Shown here: piece after piece, positions 31,140 through 40,094 of the stretch
How the letters are laid out: every line of letters begins with the position of its first letter
Position numbering within the stretch: position 1 is the first letter of the stretch
From: Pectobacterium carotovorum
GTDB lineage: Bacteria; Pseudomonadota; Gammaproteobacteria; Enterobacterales; Enterobacteriaceae
Length of the DNA stretch: 64,000 nucleotides
Direction: 5' to 3'
NCBI RefSeq assembly: GCF_900129615.1
Contig: NZ_FQWI01000005.1
Coordinates: forward strand, 186,001-250,000
The notes under the pieces: generated by a model
What the model was told of the DNA's origin: nothing
Databases searched by the model: none
Seen by the model: only the letters and a program-made list of their open reading frames with translations
Translations under genes and position numbers: made by a program

Positions 31140-32453
31140 ATGAACATCGATTTGACGCCGTATTATGCCGAGCCCGGTGAGCAGCCTTTTGGCGCCCGAC
31201 GTATGGCAATGCCTTGGCGCAACCATGTGCCGCTTTCACCAGAACAGATTCCGGCCGGTTGGCAGACGCTTAAGCAGCAGACCGTGCCTGCGCGTAAGCG
31301 TCTGCTCTACCTGCACATTCCTTTCTGCGCCACGCACTGCACGTTCTGCGGTTTTTACCAAAACAAACTGCGTGATGACAGCACGGCGACCTATACCCGC
31401 TATTTGTTGCAGGAATTGGCGATGGAAGCGGACAGCCCGCTGCATCAGTCTGCGCCGATTCATGCGGTGTATTTTGGTGGTGGTACGCCAACGGCGCTGG
31501 CGGCCGATGAACTGTCACAGATCATTCGCGCGATCCGTACCTCTCTGCCGCTGGCACCAGACTGTGAAATCACGGTGGAAGGGCGGGCGATGGATTTTGA
31601 CGATGAGCGAATCGATGCCTGTCTGGATGCGGGAGCGAACCGCTTCTCCATTGGGATTCAGACGTTCGATACCCGTATTCGTCAGCGTATGGCGCGTACG
31701 TCGGATAAGCAGCAGTCAATTCGCTTCCTTGAACGCCTGTGCGAGCGAGACAGAGCTGCCGTAGTGTGCGATCTGATGTTCGGCCTGCCGGAACAAACGC
31801 CGGAGATCTGGCGCGAAGATCTGGCTATCGTCAGTGATTTACCGTTAGACGGCGTCGATCTGTATGCGCTTAATCTGTTACCGACCACGCCGCTGGCGAA
31901 AGCGGCCGAAAACCAGCGTGTCGCGTTACCTGATGTGGTGGCCCGTCGTGATTTTTACCGGACTGGCGCGGCATTTCTGGCCGATGCTGGTTGGCACCAG
32001 CTTAGCAACAGTCATTGGGCGCACACCACGCGTGAACGCAACTTGTACAACCTGCTGATTAAACAGGGCGCGGACTGTCTGGCAATGGGAAGCGGTGCGG
32101 GCGGCAATATAAACGGGCAAGCCTATATGATGGAACGTAGCCTGGAGCGCTACTATCAGCAGATCGATCAGGGGCAAAAACCGATCATGATGATGACGCT
32201 AGCCAGCCCTACCGGGCCGTGGCAGCATCAGCTTCAGGCGGGAATTGAGGTTGGTCGTATCAAGCTGCCTCAACTGACTCGACATGCCCGTGAACTTCAG
32301 CCGTTACTCAGCCAGTGGCATCAGGCCGGGTTGACCTGTGACGATTCCACTTGCCTGCGCCTGACCAATGATGGCCGCTTCTGGGCGAATAACCTGATGC
32401 AGGCATTACAACAAATTATCCCCCAGCTTAATGCCGAAGAGCATGCGCACTAA
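31140..32453 (+). CDS. hutW: Haem-degrading radical SAM methyltransferase HutW/ChuW
   Basis: A 437-residue class C radical SAM protein of the HutW/ChuW family, related to HemN. The [4Fe-4S] cysteines are Cys63, Cys67 and Cys70 in HIPFCATHCTFCGFY; YFGGGTPT follows. The E. coli O157 homologue ChuW opens the haem ring anaerobically to release iron and forms the tetrapyrrole anaerobilin. It is followed by hutX and a chuY-type gene, the same order as chuW-chuX-chuY. ATG 31140 has a G-rich ribosome site (TTGGGGG) just upstream; the frame runs back to 31119. No haem receptor or ABC transporter gene is adjacent, unlike most chu/hut loci. Confidence 0.9.
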   Translation: MNIDLTPYYAEPGEQPFGARRMAMPWRNHVPLSPEQIPAGWQTLKQQTVPARKRLLYLHIPFCATHCTFCGFYQNKLRDDSTATYTRYLLQELAMEADSPLHQSAPIHAVYFGGGTPTALAADELSQIIRAIRTSLPLAPDCEITVEGRAMDFDDERIDACLDAGANRFSIGIQTFDTRIRQRMARTSDKQQSIRFLERLCERDRAAVVCDLMFGLPEQTPEIWREDLAIVSDLPLDGVDLYALNLLPTTPLAKAAENQRVALPDVVARRDFYRTGAAFLADAGWHQLSNSHWAHTTRERNLYNLLIKQGADCLAMGSGAGGNINGQAYMMERSLERYYQQIDQGQKPIMMMTLASPTGPWQHQLQAGIEVGRIKLPQLTRHARELQPLLSQWHQAGLTCDDSTCLRLTNDGRFWANNLMQALQQIIPQLNAEEHAH

Positions 32454-32467
32454 CCGGAGACGCAACG

Positions 32468-32968
32468 ATGACCATGACACTGAATGAATTACTGGCAACC
32501 AACCCTGATGGCACACTGGAAGAGATTGCCGGAAAGTATAATACCTCGCTGTTTGCGGTCGTTGAGGCTTTGCCTGCGGCTCAGCGTACGCTGGCAACGG
32601 GCGATCGTTTCGATCAGGTCTGGGACACGATTGCGACCTGGGGTGAAGTGACGCTTATCAGCCACACGGCAGACGCGATTCTGGAATTCAAGAGCGAGTT
32701 ACCAACCGGTACGCACCGCCACGGTTACTTTAACCTGCGCGGCAAAAATGGCCTGAGCGGGCATATCCGTGCAACGAGCTGTCAGCACATTGCATTTATT
32801 GAGCGCAAGTTCATGGGGATGGACACCGCGTCCGTGGTGTTCTTTAATACCAGCGGTGCAGCGATGTTTAAAATTTTCCTTGGACGAGACAGCCACCGTC
32901 AACTGCTGAGCGCTCAGGTTGAGGCGTTCCGCGCGCTGGCGAGTGAATTACAACCGGAGCAGGTATGA
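32468..32968 (+). CDS. hutX: Haem utilisation carrier protein HutX/ChuX
   Basis: A 166-residue protein of the HutX/ChuX family, with the conserved HRHGYFNLRG, HIAFIERKFMGMDTASV and FKIFLGRD.HRQLL segments. Homologues bind haem as dimers and pass it to degrading enzymes, protecting the cell from free haem. GGAGA lies seven bases before ATG 32468. The stop overlaps the next gene by four bases. Confidence 0.92.
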   Translation: MTMTLNELLATNPDGTLEEIAGKYNTSLFAVVEALPAAQRTLATGDRFDQVWDTIATWGEVTLISHTADAILEFKSELPTGTHRHGYFNLRGKNGLSGHIRATSCQHIAFIERKFMGMDTASVVFFNTSGAAMFKIFLGRDSHRQLLSAQVEAFRALASELQPEQV

Positions 32969-33594
32969 CGTGGTTACTTTTCGGCGCAGGCAATGGGGTC
33001 GGCGCCTGCTTATTACAGCGCGCCATTGAGTGCGAGCAGGCGGTCGTACTCGTCTTGCGTAATCCTGAACAGGCCAAACACTGGCGTGAGCAGGGAATGA
33101 CGGTAGTGGAAGGCGATGCCTGCGACCCGGAAACGGTAGCGGAAGCCTGTCGTGTGGCGGGGCCTTCTGCCATTGTGGTATCGACAATGGGCGGCGGCAC
33201 GGTAAATTATCAGGGCCATCGCACGGTGATCGATGGCGCAGAGCAGGCTGGCATCAAGCGTATGCTGCTGGTGACGTCACTGGGCTGCGGCGATAGCTGG
33301 CCGCTGTTGTCGCCACGCGCCAGAGCCGCATTTGGCTTCGCGGTACGTGAGAAATCACTGGCAGAAAGCTGGTTGCAGAGCAGTACGTTGGATCACTGTA
33401 TCGTTCGTCCCGGCGGTCTGCTGGACGTGGTCGCGACGCACAATGCAAAACTGACGCAGGGTACTGCTACGCTGGGATTGGTATCACGCTGGGATGTCGC
33501 GCTGGCGGTTGATCAACTGTTGCAGCAACCCGTGTTTGGCAATCACATCTACAATCTGATCGATCCCGATCTCACGATGCCCGCCATTCCGTAA
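32965..33594 (+). CDS. NAD(P)-binding reductase, ChuY-type (anaerobilin reductase-like)
   Basis: A 209-residue Rossmann-fold protein of the atypical short-chain dehydrogenase type (biliverdin reductase B/ChuY-like). The nucleotide-binding loop is LLFGAGNGVGACL (about 4-16), and VVSTMGGG ends strand 4. In E. coli O157, ChuY reduces the anaerobilin made by ChuW with NADPH. Four-base overlap with hutX (ATGA) and the conserved order support the same function. The gene could equally be called chuY; general NAD(P)H-reductase families are similar, so the exact substrate remains inferred. Confidence 0.85.
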   Translation: MTWLLFGAGNGVGACLLQRAIECEQAVVLVLRNPEQAKHWREQGMTVVEGDACDPETVAEACRVAGPSAIVVSTMGGGTVNYQGHRTVIDGAEQAGIKRMLLVTSLGCGDSWPLLSPRARAAFGFAVREKSLAESWLQSSTLDHCIVRPGGLLDVVATHNAKLTQGTATLGLVSRWDVALAVDQLLQQPVFGNHIYNLIDPDLTMPAIP

Positions 33595-33618
33595 CTCTCG
33601 CTATTTTGTCGTCAATGT

Positions 33619-33641
33619 TGCCGGGAGAATCCCTCCCGGCA
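33619..33641 (+). terminator. Hairpin after the hutWXY operon
   Basis: TGCCGGGAG (33619-33627) and CTCCCGGCA (33633-33641) form a perfect nine-base-pair stem with a five-base loop, 24 bases after the last stop codon. No T tract follows. Confidence 0.5.
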
Positions 33642-33754
33642 TCAGTCAAACTGTTATAGTCAATCTGTCGAAAACTGTATCTGTTATCTCTCATGTGGCT
33701 ATGTTCTAATCGATGCAAGCAGTGTTGTATTCCTCAAGCACGATGGTGATGACG

Positions 33755-34231
33755 ATGGATGAAGTAAAACGCCTTCTGACCGAAGAGATTGAACGTATTA
33801 ATCGGGAAGAAAAACGCGACAATAAAATACGTTTTAGCCGCAAATTCATGCAGTCTCACCCCTATCTGTTTGCCGCGATGCTGGTGAGCTACGTGCCAGT
33901 CGCGATCATCCTTTTTTATGCCCCTTATTTTGGTTTGCCCTACCTGCTCGGCTTTACCGTTTTCCTGCTGGCGATGACGCTGGCCCTCTCTGTGGATATC
34001 AACCCGACCTATCGCTTTGAAGACATTGATACCCTGGATCTCCGCGTTTGCTATAACGGCGAGTGGTTTACTGTCCGCCACGTGTCGCAGGACACGCAGG
34101 ATAAGCTGTTACACAACGAGCAGGTGCCGTCAGCCGTGAAAGCGGGGATAGAGAAAATTCGACGCACCAAAGGTGACGTTGATTTTTACGACGTCTTCTC
34201 GCTGGCCTACCACCAACAGCCTTCCCGTTAG
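33755..34231 (+). CDS. ylaC: Inner-membrane protein YlaC
   Basis: About 158 residues, similar to E. coli YlaC: N-terminal EVKRLLTEEIERINREEKRDNK, two adjacent hydrophobic segments (about 38-58 and 60-80), then the conserved RFEDIDTLDLRVCYNGEWF segment and a soluble C terminus. Its function is unknown. Three in-frame ATGs (33743, 33749, 33755) compete, none with a good ribosome site; 33755 is chosen because it aligns with the E. coli start. Confidence 0.85.
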   Translation: MDEVKRLLTEEIERINREEKRDNKIRFSRKFMQSHPYLFAAMLVSYVPVAIILFYAPYFGLPYLLGFTVFLLAMTLALSVDINPTYRFEDIDTLDLRVCYNGEWFTVRHVSQDTQDKLLHNEQVPSAVKAGIEKIRRTKGDVDFYDVFSLAYHQQPSR

Positions 34232-34317
34232 CAGGCTCTTTCTGCCCTCAAACTGCTCCATTTCACGATGACCAAATAATGCGCATGGCTTTTTCTATGC
34301 GCAGATTTTCATGGTGG

Positions 34318-34460
34318 CTGGTTTTCGTCGAGATACTGGTTTTCATGAAGGCCAATATACTGGTTTTCATGTAGTCATAATGCTACGTTCGTTATAAGCA
34401 GCGAGCGCCGCATTCTTGTGGTTTTTCAGACCGATGGTTTTTCAGGTTGATGGTTTTTCA
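34318..34460. repeat. Two families of short direct repeats upstream of the amidotransferase gene
   Basis: TACTGGTTTTCATG occurs at 34334-34347 and 34358-34371 (24-base period), with a degenerate CTGGTTTTC at 34318. TGGTTTTTCAG occurs at 34419-34429 and 34435-34445, and TGGTTTTTCA again at 34451-34460 (16-base period). All are in the same orientation, in non-coding DNA that ends 20 bases before the amidotransferase start. Binding sites for a regulator or replication slippage products are both possible. Confidence 0.6.
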
Positions 34461-34480
34461 AATACGGGCAGAACAGGACG

Positions 34481-35203
34481 ATGAGCGAAAAGGTATTGCT
34501 GGTGATTCAGTTGGGCCAACCGCCGGAAGGCATCGCGTCTCAGGTGGGGCAGCAGGGAAAGTGGTTTACCGATGCGGTGCAGGGTAAGACGCAGCCGGTG
34601 AAGGTGGTTCGTCCCGATCTTGGGGAGCCGCTACCGCCGTTTGATACGCTGGCGGCGGTGGTGATTTCCGGCTCGTGGTCGATGGTCACGGATCGGCTGG
34701 ATTGGAGTGAATACACCGCGGGCTGGTTGCGTGAAGCGTATTACGCGGATGTTCCGCTGCTGGGCGTGTGCTATGGGCATCAACTGTTAGCCGATGCGCT
34801 GGGCGGCAAAGTAGGGGATAACCCGAACGGCAAGGAAGTCGGCGTTCAGGTTGTGACAACCCATGAAGCTGCCGCGCACGATATCTTACTGCGTGATTAT
34901 CCGCAGCAGTTTGGCGCTTATCTGACGCATCAGCAATCCGTGCTGGAACCGCCAGCGGGCGCGCAGGTTCTGGCGAGTTCAGAGATGGATGGCTGCCAGA
35001 TTATCCGCTACAGCGATAAAGTGTTGACCGTACAATTTCATCCGGAATTCAGCGCGGACATCATGCTGACATGCCTGCGTCATAATGAAACGGCCCTGCG
35101 ACAGGGTGGGTGGGATGTCGATCGGATGATGGATATTCCGGAGGAACCCGTCTGGGCGCGCAAGATCCTGCTGGATTTTGTACAACGCTACGCGGCGAAA
35201 TAG
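34481..35203 (+). CDS. Class I glutamine amidotransferase-like protein
   Basis: A 240-residue stand-alone class I glutamine amidotransferase domain. The nucleophile elbow is GVCYGHQLLADALGG with Cys at about residue 97; the His-Glu pair is in VQFHPEFS (about 185-192). It resembles the YfeJ-type GMP synthase-like proteins found in Salmonella. The acceptor enzyme is unknown. It precedes a MocR-type regulator gene by about 110 bases in the same direction, suggesting control by, or a shared pathway with, that regulator. Confidence 0.85.
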   Translation: MSEKVLLVIQLGQPPEGIASQVGQQGKWFTDAVQGKTQPVKVVRPDLGEPLPPFDTLAAVVISGSWSMVTDRLDWSEYTAGWLREAYYADVPLLGVCYGHQLLADALGGKVGDNPNGKEVGVQVVTTHEAAAHDILLRDYPQQFGAYLTHQQSVLEPPAGAQVLASSEMDGCQIIRYSDKVLTVQFHPEFSADIMLTCLRHNETALRQGGWDVDRMMDIPEEPVWARKILLDFVQRYAAK

Positions 35204-35311
35204 CCCTCGAACAACGCGTTATTGTCGATAAAGCGTCCTTCTCGATCGTCACTCATCGGTGATGGTCGAGCCAAAAATCATGACAGACTCATCCACCGAA
35301 ACCGTAGCGCT

Positions 35312-36763
35312 ATGGCAAAGTTTGAACAGCTCGCTCACCAAATCCGTGAGCAGCTTCAGGAAGGGATCTGGCAGCCGGGCGATAAACTGCCCTCGCTGCG
35401 GGAAAAATCACTGCACTCGGGCATGAGCCTGATGACCGTGCTGCACGCGTATCAGCTGCTGGAAAGTCAGGGGCTGATTGTGTCGCGTCCGCAGTCGGGT
35501 TATTACGCGGCACCGCAGCTGTCCGCATTACCGGCAGACAGCCTGCATTCGCCCGTGGGGCAGGAGCGCGTTCAGTTGACCGAAGACGTGGACGTCAATG
35601 CCTTCATTTTTGATGTGCTTCAGGCCAGCAAAGATCCGGCGGTGATGCCGTTCGGATCGGCGTTTCCCGATCCGCAGCTCTTTCCACAGCGTCAACTGAC
35701 GCGCTCGCTGGCCTCGGTGGCGCGTCATATGCAGCCACAGAGCGCGCTGGATAATTTGCCGCCGGGTAATGAGAGCCTGAGGAAGAACATCGCCCAGCGC
35801 TATGCGTTGCAGGGGATTGCCGTCTCGCCCGATGAGATTGTGATTACGGCGGGGGCGATGGAGTCCCTCAATCTCAGTCTTCAGGTACTGACGGAGCCGG
35901 GCGATTACGTGGTGATCGAATCCCCGGCTTTTTACGGTGCGCTACAGGCGATCGAACGCCTTAAACTCAAAGCGATTGCGATAGCGACCGATCCGCAGCA
36001 GGGCATCGATCTTGACGCGTTGCAGCAGGCGCTGAATGATTACCCGATCAAAGCCTGCTGGTTGATGACCAATTTTCATAACCCACTTGGCTGCACGCTG
36101 TCCTGGGAGAAGAAACAGCGGCTGGTGGCGATGCTGGAGACACACGGTGTTGGGCTGGTAGAAGATGACGTCTACAGTGAGCTTTACACTGGCCTGCAAC
36201 GTCCGCTACCCGCAAAAGCGTTAGATAAAAAAGGCACGATTCTGCACTGCTCCTCGTTTTCTAAAAATTTGGTGGCAGGGTTCCGTATTGGCTGGGTAGC
36301 GGCAGGGAGCCATGCGGGCAGCATTCAGCGTTTACAGCTGATGAGTACATTATCAACCAGCGCACCGATGCAGCTGGCGATTGCGGATTATCTGGCGACC
36401 AGCAGTTATGACAGCCACCTGCGCCGTCTGCGGCGAGCGCTGGAGCAGCGCAAACATGCGGCATTACAGTCGCTACGCCGACACTTTCCCGGTGAAGTCC
36501 GCATTAATCATTCGCAAGGCGGTTATTTTCTCTGGCTGGAGTTGCCTGAAGGTGTCAGCAGCACGGAACTATACCGTCGTGCGCTGGAGTGGGGTGTCAG
36601 CATTGCGCCGGGGAAAATGTTCACGACCGGCGACAAATACGATCGCTATTTCCGCTTTAACGCGTCCTACGAATGGGACGATCGCTGCGAACAAAGCGTG
36701 ATCGTCTTAGCATCGCTGATTCGGGCGCAGATAGGCGAGCGTCTGACCCGATCACCCCTTTAG
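35312..36763 (+). CDS. MocR-type GntR/aminotransferase regulator, YdcR-like
   Basis: A 483-residue fusion of an N-terminal GntR winged helix (about 1-70; WQPGDKLPSLREKSLHSGMSLMTVLHAYQLLESQG) and a fold-type I aminotransferase domain (about 110-475). The PLP lysine is in HCSSFSKNLVAGFRIGW. It is close to E. coli YdcR along its length. MocR proteins use a PLP-bound amino acid or vitamin B6 vitamer as signal. The start ATG 35312 matches the YdcR start (M.K..QLA.Q.REQ); the frame opens at TTG 35222, which would add 30 unrelated residues. The likely targets are the adjacent amidotransferase and itself, by analogy. Confidence 0.85.
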   Translation: MAKFEQLAHQIREQLQEGIWQPGDKLPSLREKSLHSGMSLMTVLHAYQLLESQGLIVSRPQSGYYAAPQLSALPADSLHSPVGQERVQLTEDVDVNAFIFDVLQASKDPAVMPFGSAFPDPQLFPQRQLTRSLASVARHMQPQSALDNLPPGNESLRKNIAQRYALQGIAVSPDEIVITAGAMESLNLSLQVLTEPGDYVVIESPAFYGALQAIERLKLKAIAIATDPQQGIDLDALQQALNDYPIKACWLMTNFHNPLGCTLSWEKKQRLVAMLETHGVGLVEDDVYSELYTGLQRPLPAKALDKKGTILHCSSFSKNLVAGFRIGWVAAGSHAGSIQRLQLMSTLSTSAPMQLAIADYLATSSYDSHLRRLRRALEQRKHAALQSLRRHFPGEVRINHSQGGYFLWLELPEGVSSTELYRRALEWGVSIAPGKMFTTGDKYDRYFRFNASYEWDDRCEQSVIVLASLIRAQIGERLTRSPL

Positions 36764-36999
36764 AGGTGTGGAGATGCTTGCCGCTTTTCTGCTACTGTTC
36801 CCGTCATGGCGGAAGGTGGCGGCATTGATGGCGAAAAACAGCCATAACCTTGCCGGAAATCAGGAAGTCGATAGGCACGATGCGTATAATCCCGGCTAAA
36901 GCTGAGCGATACCTGCTATCTTTCGGACCGCACTGGCGGCCTTCCTGCACCCCGAAATCTATCGGATAGACAACGTAAATAACAGGAAAAACCACCCTG

Positions 37000-37929
37000 A
37001 TGAGTATTCGCATTGTTCCTCAGGAACAGTTAGAACAGAACGAAAAATCGATGACGGAAGGGAACATCCCTCCGCTGCTGTTTGCCAATCTGAAAAGCCT
37101 GTACAGCAGCCGCGCAGAGCGTCTGCGTCAGTTAGCTGAAGAGCACCCGTTGGGGGATTATCTCACCTTCGCCGCAGGCGTGGTGGAAGCCCAGCAGAAG
37201 GTATTGCACGATCATCCGTTGAAGCTTGACCTGAGTGACGTGCTGAAACAGTCCGGCGAACGTCCACCGCTCGATATCGCGGTGTTCCCGCGTGATGCGC
37301 ACTGGCACACGCTGCTGCGTGCGCTGATCGAAGAATTAAAACCGGATGCCAGCGGGCAGGTGTTATCCACGCTGGAGAATCTGGAAAAAGCCTCAGAGCA
37401 GGAGCTGGAAGAACAGGCAACGGCACTGCTGCAACACGAGTTTCGTGCCGAGAGCAATGACAAAGCCCCGTTCATCTGGGCGGCTTTGTCGCTGTTTTGG
37501 GCGCAGATGGCAAGCCAACTGCCCGGTAAAGCGCGTGCAGTACCCGGCGAGCATCGCCAGTTCTGCCCCGTGTGTGGCAGTATTCCGGTATCTGGCGTGG
37601 TGCAGTTAGGCACCTCCAGCGGGCTGCGTTATCTGCACTGTAATCTGTGCGAGAGCGAATGGCACATGGTGCGGGTGAAATGCAGCAACTGTGAAGAGTC
37701 GAGCGAGCTGAACTATTGGTCGCTGGATAGCGAAAATTCCGCTATCAAAGCGGAAAGCTGTGGTCACTGTGGCACGTATCTGAAACTGTTGTATCAGGAA
37801 AAAGATCACCGTGTAGAAGCCGTCGCTGACGATTTGGCATCGCTGGTGCTGGATGTGAAAATGGAGGAAGAAGGTTTTTCTCGCAGTAGCATCAATCCCT
37901 TCCTGTTCCCGGAAAGTTCGATCGAATAG
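37000..37929 (+). CDS. fdhE: Formate dehydrogenase accessory protein FdhE
   Basis: A 309-residue protein with four rubredoxin-like CxxC pairs: Cys189/192, Cys214/217, Cys228/231 and Cys254/257. It matches E. coli FdhE in length and order. FdhE binds iron and helps assemble or activate the Tat-exported respiratory formate dehydrogenases. In E. coli it follows fdoGHI; here the upstream gene is the MocR-type regulator, separated by 236 bases with no gene, so fdhE stands alone and the formate dehydrogenase must be encoded elsewhere. A terminator follows. Confidence 0.93.
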   Translation: MSIRIVPQEQLEQNEKSMTEGNIPPLLFANLKSLYSSRAERLRQLAEEHPLGDYLTFAAGVVEAQQKVLHDHPLKLDLSDVLKQSGERPPLDIAVFPRDAHWHTLLRALIEELKPDASGQVLSTLENLEKASEQELEEQATALLQHEFRAESNDKAPFIWAALSLFWAQMASQLPGKARAVPGEHRQFCPVCGSIPVSGVVQLGTSSGLRYLHCNLCESEWHMVRVKCSNCEESSELNYWSLDSENSAIKAESCGHCGTYLKLLYQEKDHRVEAVADDLASLVLDVKMEEEGFSRSSINPFLFPESSIE

Positions 37930-37939
37930 CCAGTTTCAT

Positions 37940-37975
37940 CGGTGAAGCACGTTTGGGCTTCACCGCCTTTCTTTT
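37940..37975 (+). terminator. Intrinsic terminator after fdhE
   Basis: CGGTGAAGC (37940-37948) and GCTTCACCG (37957-37965), perfect nine-base-pair stem with an eight-base loop, followed by CCTTTCTTTT. It separates fdhE from the convergent DUF202 gene. Confidence 0.85.
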
Positions 37976-37982
37976 AGAAAAT

Positions 37983-38309
37983 CTATCCTTGCCACACGCC
38001 GCTGAAGTGCAGCAGCAAGACCAGCGCAGTTATCGCGATTGACGATGACGTAAGGGCGATCAGCCCGTGGCTGACGCGTGATAGCACCGGTTGGCAAGAG
38101 GCGTTAAAGCGGTAGCGCAGAATCGCCAGCACCGACATCAGAGCGGAGACGCACAAAAGCAGGATGGCGCAGGCAAAAACAGCGCGGCTGTCATCTACCA
38201 TGCTCAAACGAAAACACAGCAGGCTATTTATCAACATCACAAACAGGGTGCGTGTCCAGGCCATGCCGGTTCGCTGCGGCTGTAAACCGGGATCGCGTGT
38301 TGTCTCCAT
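37983..38309 (-). CDS. DUF202 membrane protein, YidG-like
   Basis: A 108-residue membrane protein with three hydrophobic segments and the DUF202 signature DPGLQPQRTGMAWTRTLF near the N terminus, as in E. coli YidG. Function unknown. It is the second of two DUF202 genes, separated by three bases from the other, downstream of cydX. Confidence 0.85.
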   Translation of the reverse strand: METTRDPGLQPQRTGMAWTRTLFVMLINSLLCFRLSMVDDSRAVFACAILLLCVSALMSVLAILRYRFNASCQPVLSRVSHGLIALTSSSIAITALVLLLHFSGVWQG

Positions 38310-38312
38310 GTG

Positions 38313-38678
38313 CTACCCGAACAGGATCATGGCGGCAAGCGCGATGGCAATGAGGGTGATAAACAGCGTCACGATCAGCAGCATTGGTGTGTACGGCATA
38401 TCACTTTCCTGACGCATGGCTTTCTCATTGCTGACCCAGCGACGATAGGCCAGACCGCCGAGCAATGCCGCACAGACGACTAGCAGCAGAGCCAGCCCCT
38501 GACGCACCAGCGGATCGATATGAACGGTAAATTGATCGATACCCACTGCACCTGCAAGAAACGCCAGCGCGGTGCGAATCCACGCCAGAAAGGTGCGCTC
38601 ATTCGCTAATGAAAAACGGTAGTCTGGGGTTTTCCCCTGACTCCACCACGGCGTTTTGTCCTGTCTGGGTGTTGTCAT
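38313..38678 (-). CDS. DUF202 membrane protein, YidH-like
   Basis: A 121-residue membrane protein with three hydrophobic segments and the DUF202 signature DYRFSLANERTFLAWIRTALAFLA, close to E. coli YidH. The yidH-yidG pair is conserved as a unit. The frame continues upstream to an ATG at 38711, but ATG 38678 gives a protein near the E. coli length. Its position just after cydABX on the same strand suggests an accessory role near the oxidase, which is an inference only. Confidence 0.85.
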   Translation of the reverse strand: MTTPRQDKTPWWSQGKTPDYRFSLANERTFLAWIRTALAFLAGAVGIDQFTVHIDPLVRQGLALLLVVCAALLGGLAYRRWVSNEKAMRQESDMPYTPMLLIVTLFITLIAIALAAMILFG

Positions 38679-38782
38679 GTCGTTGTCTGATTTCAGGTTA
38701 AAAGAGGGCATCCGATTGGGCGCAGCGTCTGCATTCTAGCGCCCTTAGCGGGTTTCGTCTGCCCTGATGACTGTATCAGTAC

Positions 38783-38810
38783 AAGATGAAGCGCCCGATG
38801 GTGGCGCTTC
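38783..38810 (-). terminator. Hairpin between cydX and the DUF202 pair
   Basis: GAAGCGCC (38788-38795) pairs with GGCGCTTC (38803-38810), a perfect eight-base-pair stem with a seven-base loop, six bases past the cydX stop on the reverse strand. The tail ATCTTGT is only weakly T-rich, so read-through into the DUF202 genes is possible. Confidence 0.5.
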
Positions 38811-38816
38811 GTTCTC

Positions 38817-38921
38817 TCAAGGGGCGTCTTTGCCCGCTTCATGGTTCTCAACCGCCAGCGCGGTGACCAGCGCGAACGCGCAGGCCAACAGCGTGCCCAG
38901 TATCCAGGCGAAATACCACAT
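38817..38921 (-). CDS. cydX: Cytochrome bd oxidase small subunit CydX
   Basis: A 34-residue single-span protein beginning MWYFAWILGTLLACAFA, nearly the same start as E. coli CydX. CydX packs against CydA and stabilises the haem b595/d site. GGGGAGA lies seven bases before ATG 38921, and the gene begins 19 bases after cydB. E. coli has ybgE next; here it is absent and DUF202 genes follow. Confidence 0.93.
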   Translation of the reverse strand: MWYFAWILGTLLACAFALVTALAVENHEAGKDAP

Positions 38922-38940
38922 TGTCTTTCTCCCCAAATCG

Positions 38941-40080
38941 TTAGTAAACGGAGTGCTTATTTTCTTCGATGTAACGCGCATCGACCCGACCAAACATCTT
39001 GTAGTAACACCAGCTGGTATAAAGCAGGATGGTGGGAACAAAAATGCAGGCCAGAATGGTCATCACCTGAAGCGTAAGCTGGCTGGACGTCGCATCCCAG
39101 ATGGTCAGGCTGACATTGGGATCGAAGCTGGAGGGCATCACAAATGGGAACAGCGTAATTCCTGCCGTCAGAATCACGCAGACAATCGTCAATGACGAGG
39201 TCAGAAAACCCCAGCCGCAGCGGTTCAAACGCGAGAAGAGACAGGTGAACCACGGCAGAACCACACCCAATGCGGGGATTGCCCACAGCGCGGGATGCGC
39301 ATTAAAGTTGGTTAACCAGGCACCGGCCTGCTGGACCACGTCTTTATTCAGTGGATTAGACGGAGCCGCTTTATCCAGCGTCGAGGTAATCAGGTAGCCG
39401 TCGATTCCGGTAACGACCCACAGGCCAGCCAGTAAGAAGGTGAGGCTCATCAGCGCGCTGGCGATTAGGACGGTTTTTTGCGCGCGACGCTGAAGTGCAT
39501 CTGTGGTGCGCATTTGCAGGTAAATCGCGCCGTGTGCGACGATCATGGCGACACTCACGACGCCAGCCAGCAGCCCGAACGGGTTCAACAGGCCAAAGAA
39601 CCCGCCGTGGTAGGTGAGGCGCAAATATTTATCGACGCTCAGCGGCACGCCCTGCAACAGGTTGCCTAATGCGATGCCGAACACCAGCGTAGGGACGAAG
39701 CTGCCGATGAAAATGCCCCAGTCCCACATGTTGCGCCAGCGGCGATCTTCCAGCTTGGAGCGGTAATCAAAGCCAACCGGGCGGAAAAACAGAGCGGCCA
39801 GCACCAGAATCATGGCGAAGTAGAAACCGGAAAACGCGGCGGCATAAACTATCGGCCAGGCGGCGAACAGTGCGCCCGCAGCGGTGATCAGCCAGACCTG
39901 ATTACCGTCCCAGTGCGGGGCGATCACGTTAATCATCACCCGCCGTTCGGTATCGGTCTTGCCGAGCAGGCGCAGCAGAATGCCCACGCCCATATCAAAG
40001 CCGTCAGTGATGGCGAAGCCGATGAATAACAGGCCAATCAATCCCCACCAAATCAGACGTAATGTTTCATAATCCAGCAT
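38941..40080 (-). CDS. cydB: Cytochrome bd oxidase subunit II CydB
   Basis: A 379-residue membrane subunit with about nine helices, starting MLDYETLRLIWW and containing the family motif AITDGFDMGVGILL and PHWDGNQVWLITAAGALFAAWP. It forms the heterodimer with CydA that oxidises ubiquinol and reduces oxygen to water. It starts 14 bases after cydA and is followed closely by cydX. Confidence 0.95.
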   Translation of the reverse strand: MLDYETLRLIWWGLIGLLFIGFAITDGFDMGVGILLRLLGKTDTERRVMINVIAPHWDGNQVWLITAAGALFAAWPIVYAAAFSGFYFAMILVLAALFFRPVGFDYRSKLEDRRWRNMWDWGIFIGSFVPTLVFGIALGNLLQGVPLSVDKYLRLTYHGGFFGLLNPFGLLAGVVSVAMIVAHGAIYLQMRTTDALQRRAQKTVLIASALMSLTFLLAGLWVVTGIDGYLITSTLDKAAPSNPLNKDVVQQAGAWLTNFNAHPALWAIPALGVVLPWFTCLFSRLNRCGWGFLTSSLTIVCVILTAGITLFPFVMPSSFDPNVSLTIWDATSSQLTLQVMTILACIFVPTILLYTSWCYYKMFGRVDARYIEENKHSVY

Positions 40081-40094
40081 TATTATGGCTCCCG

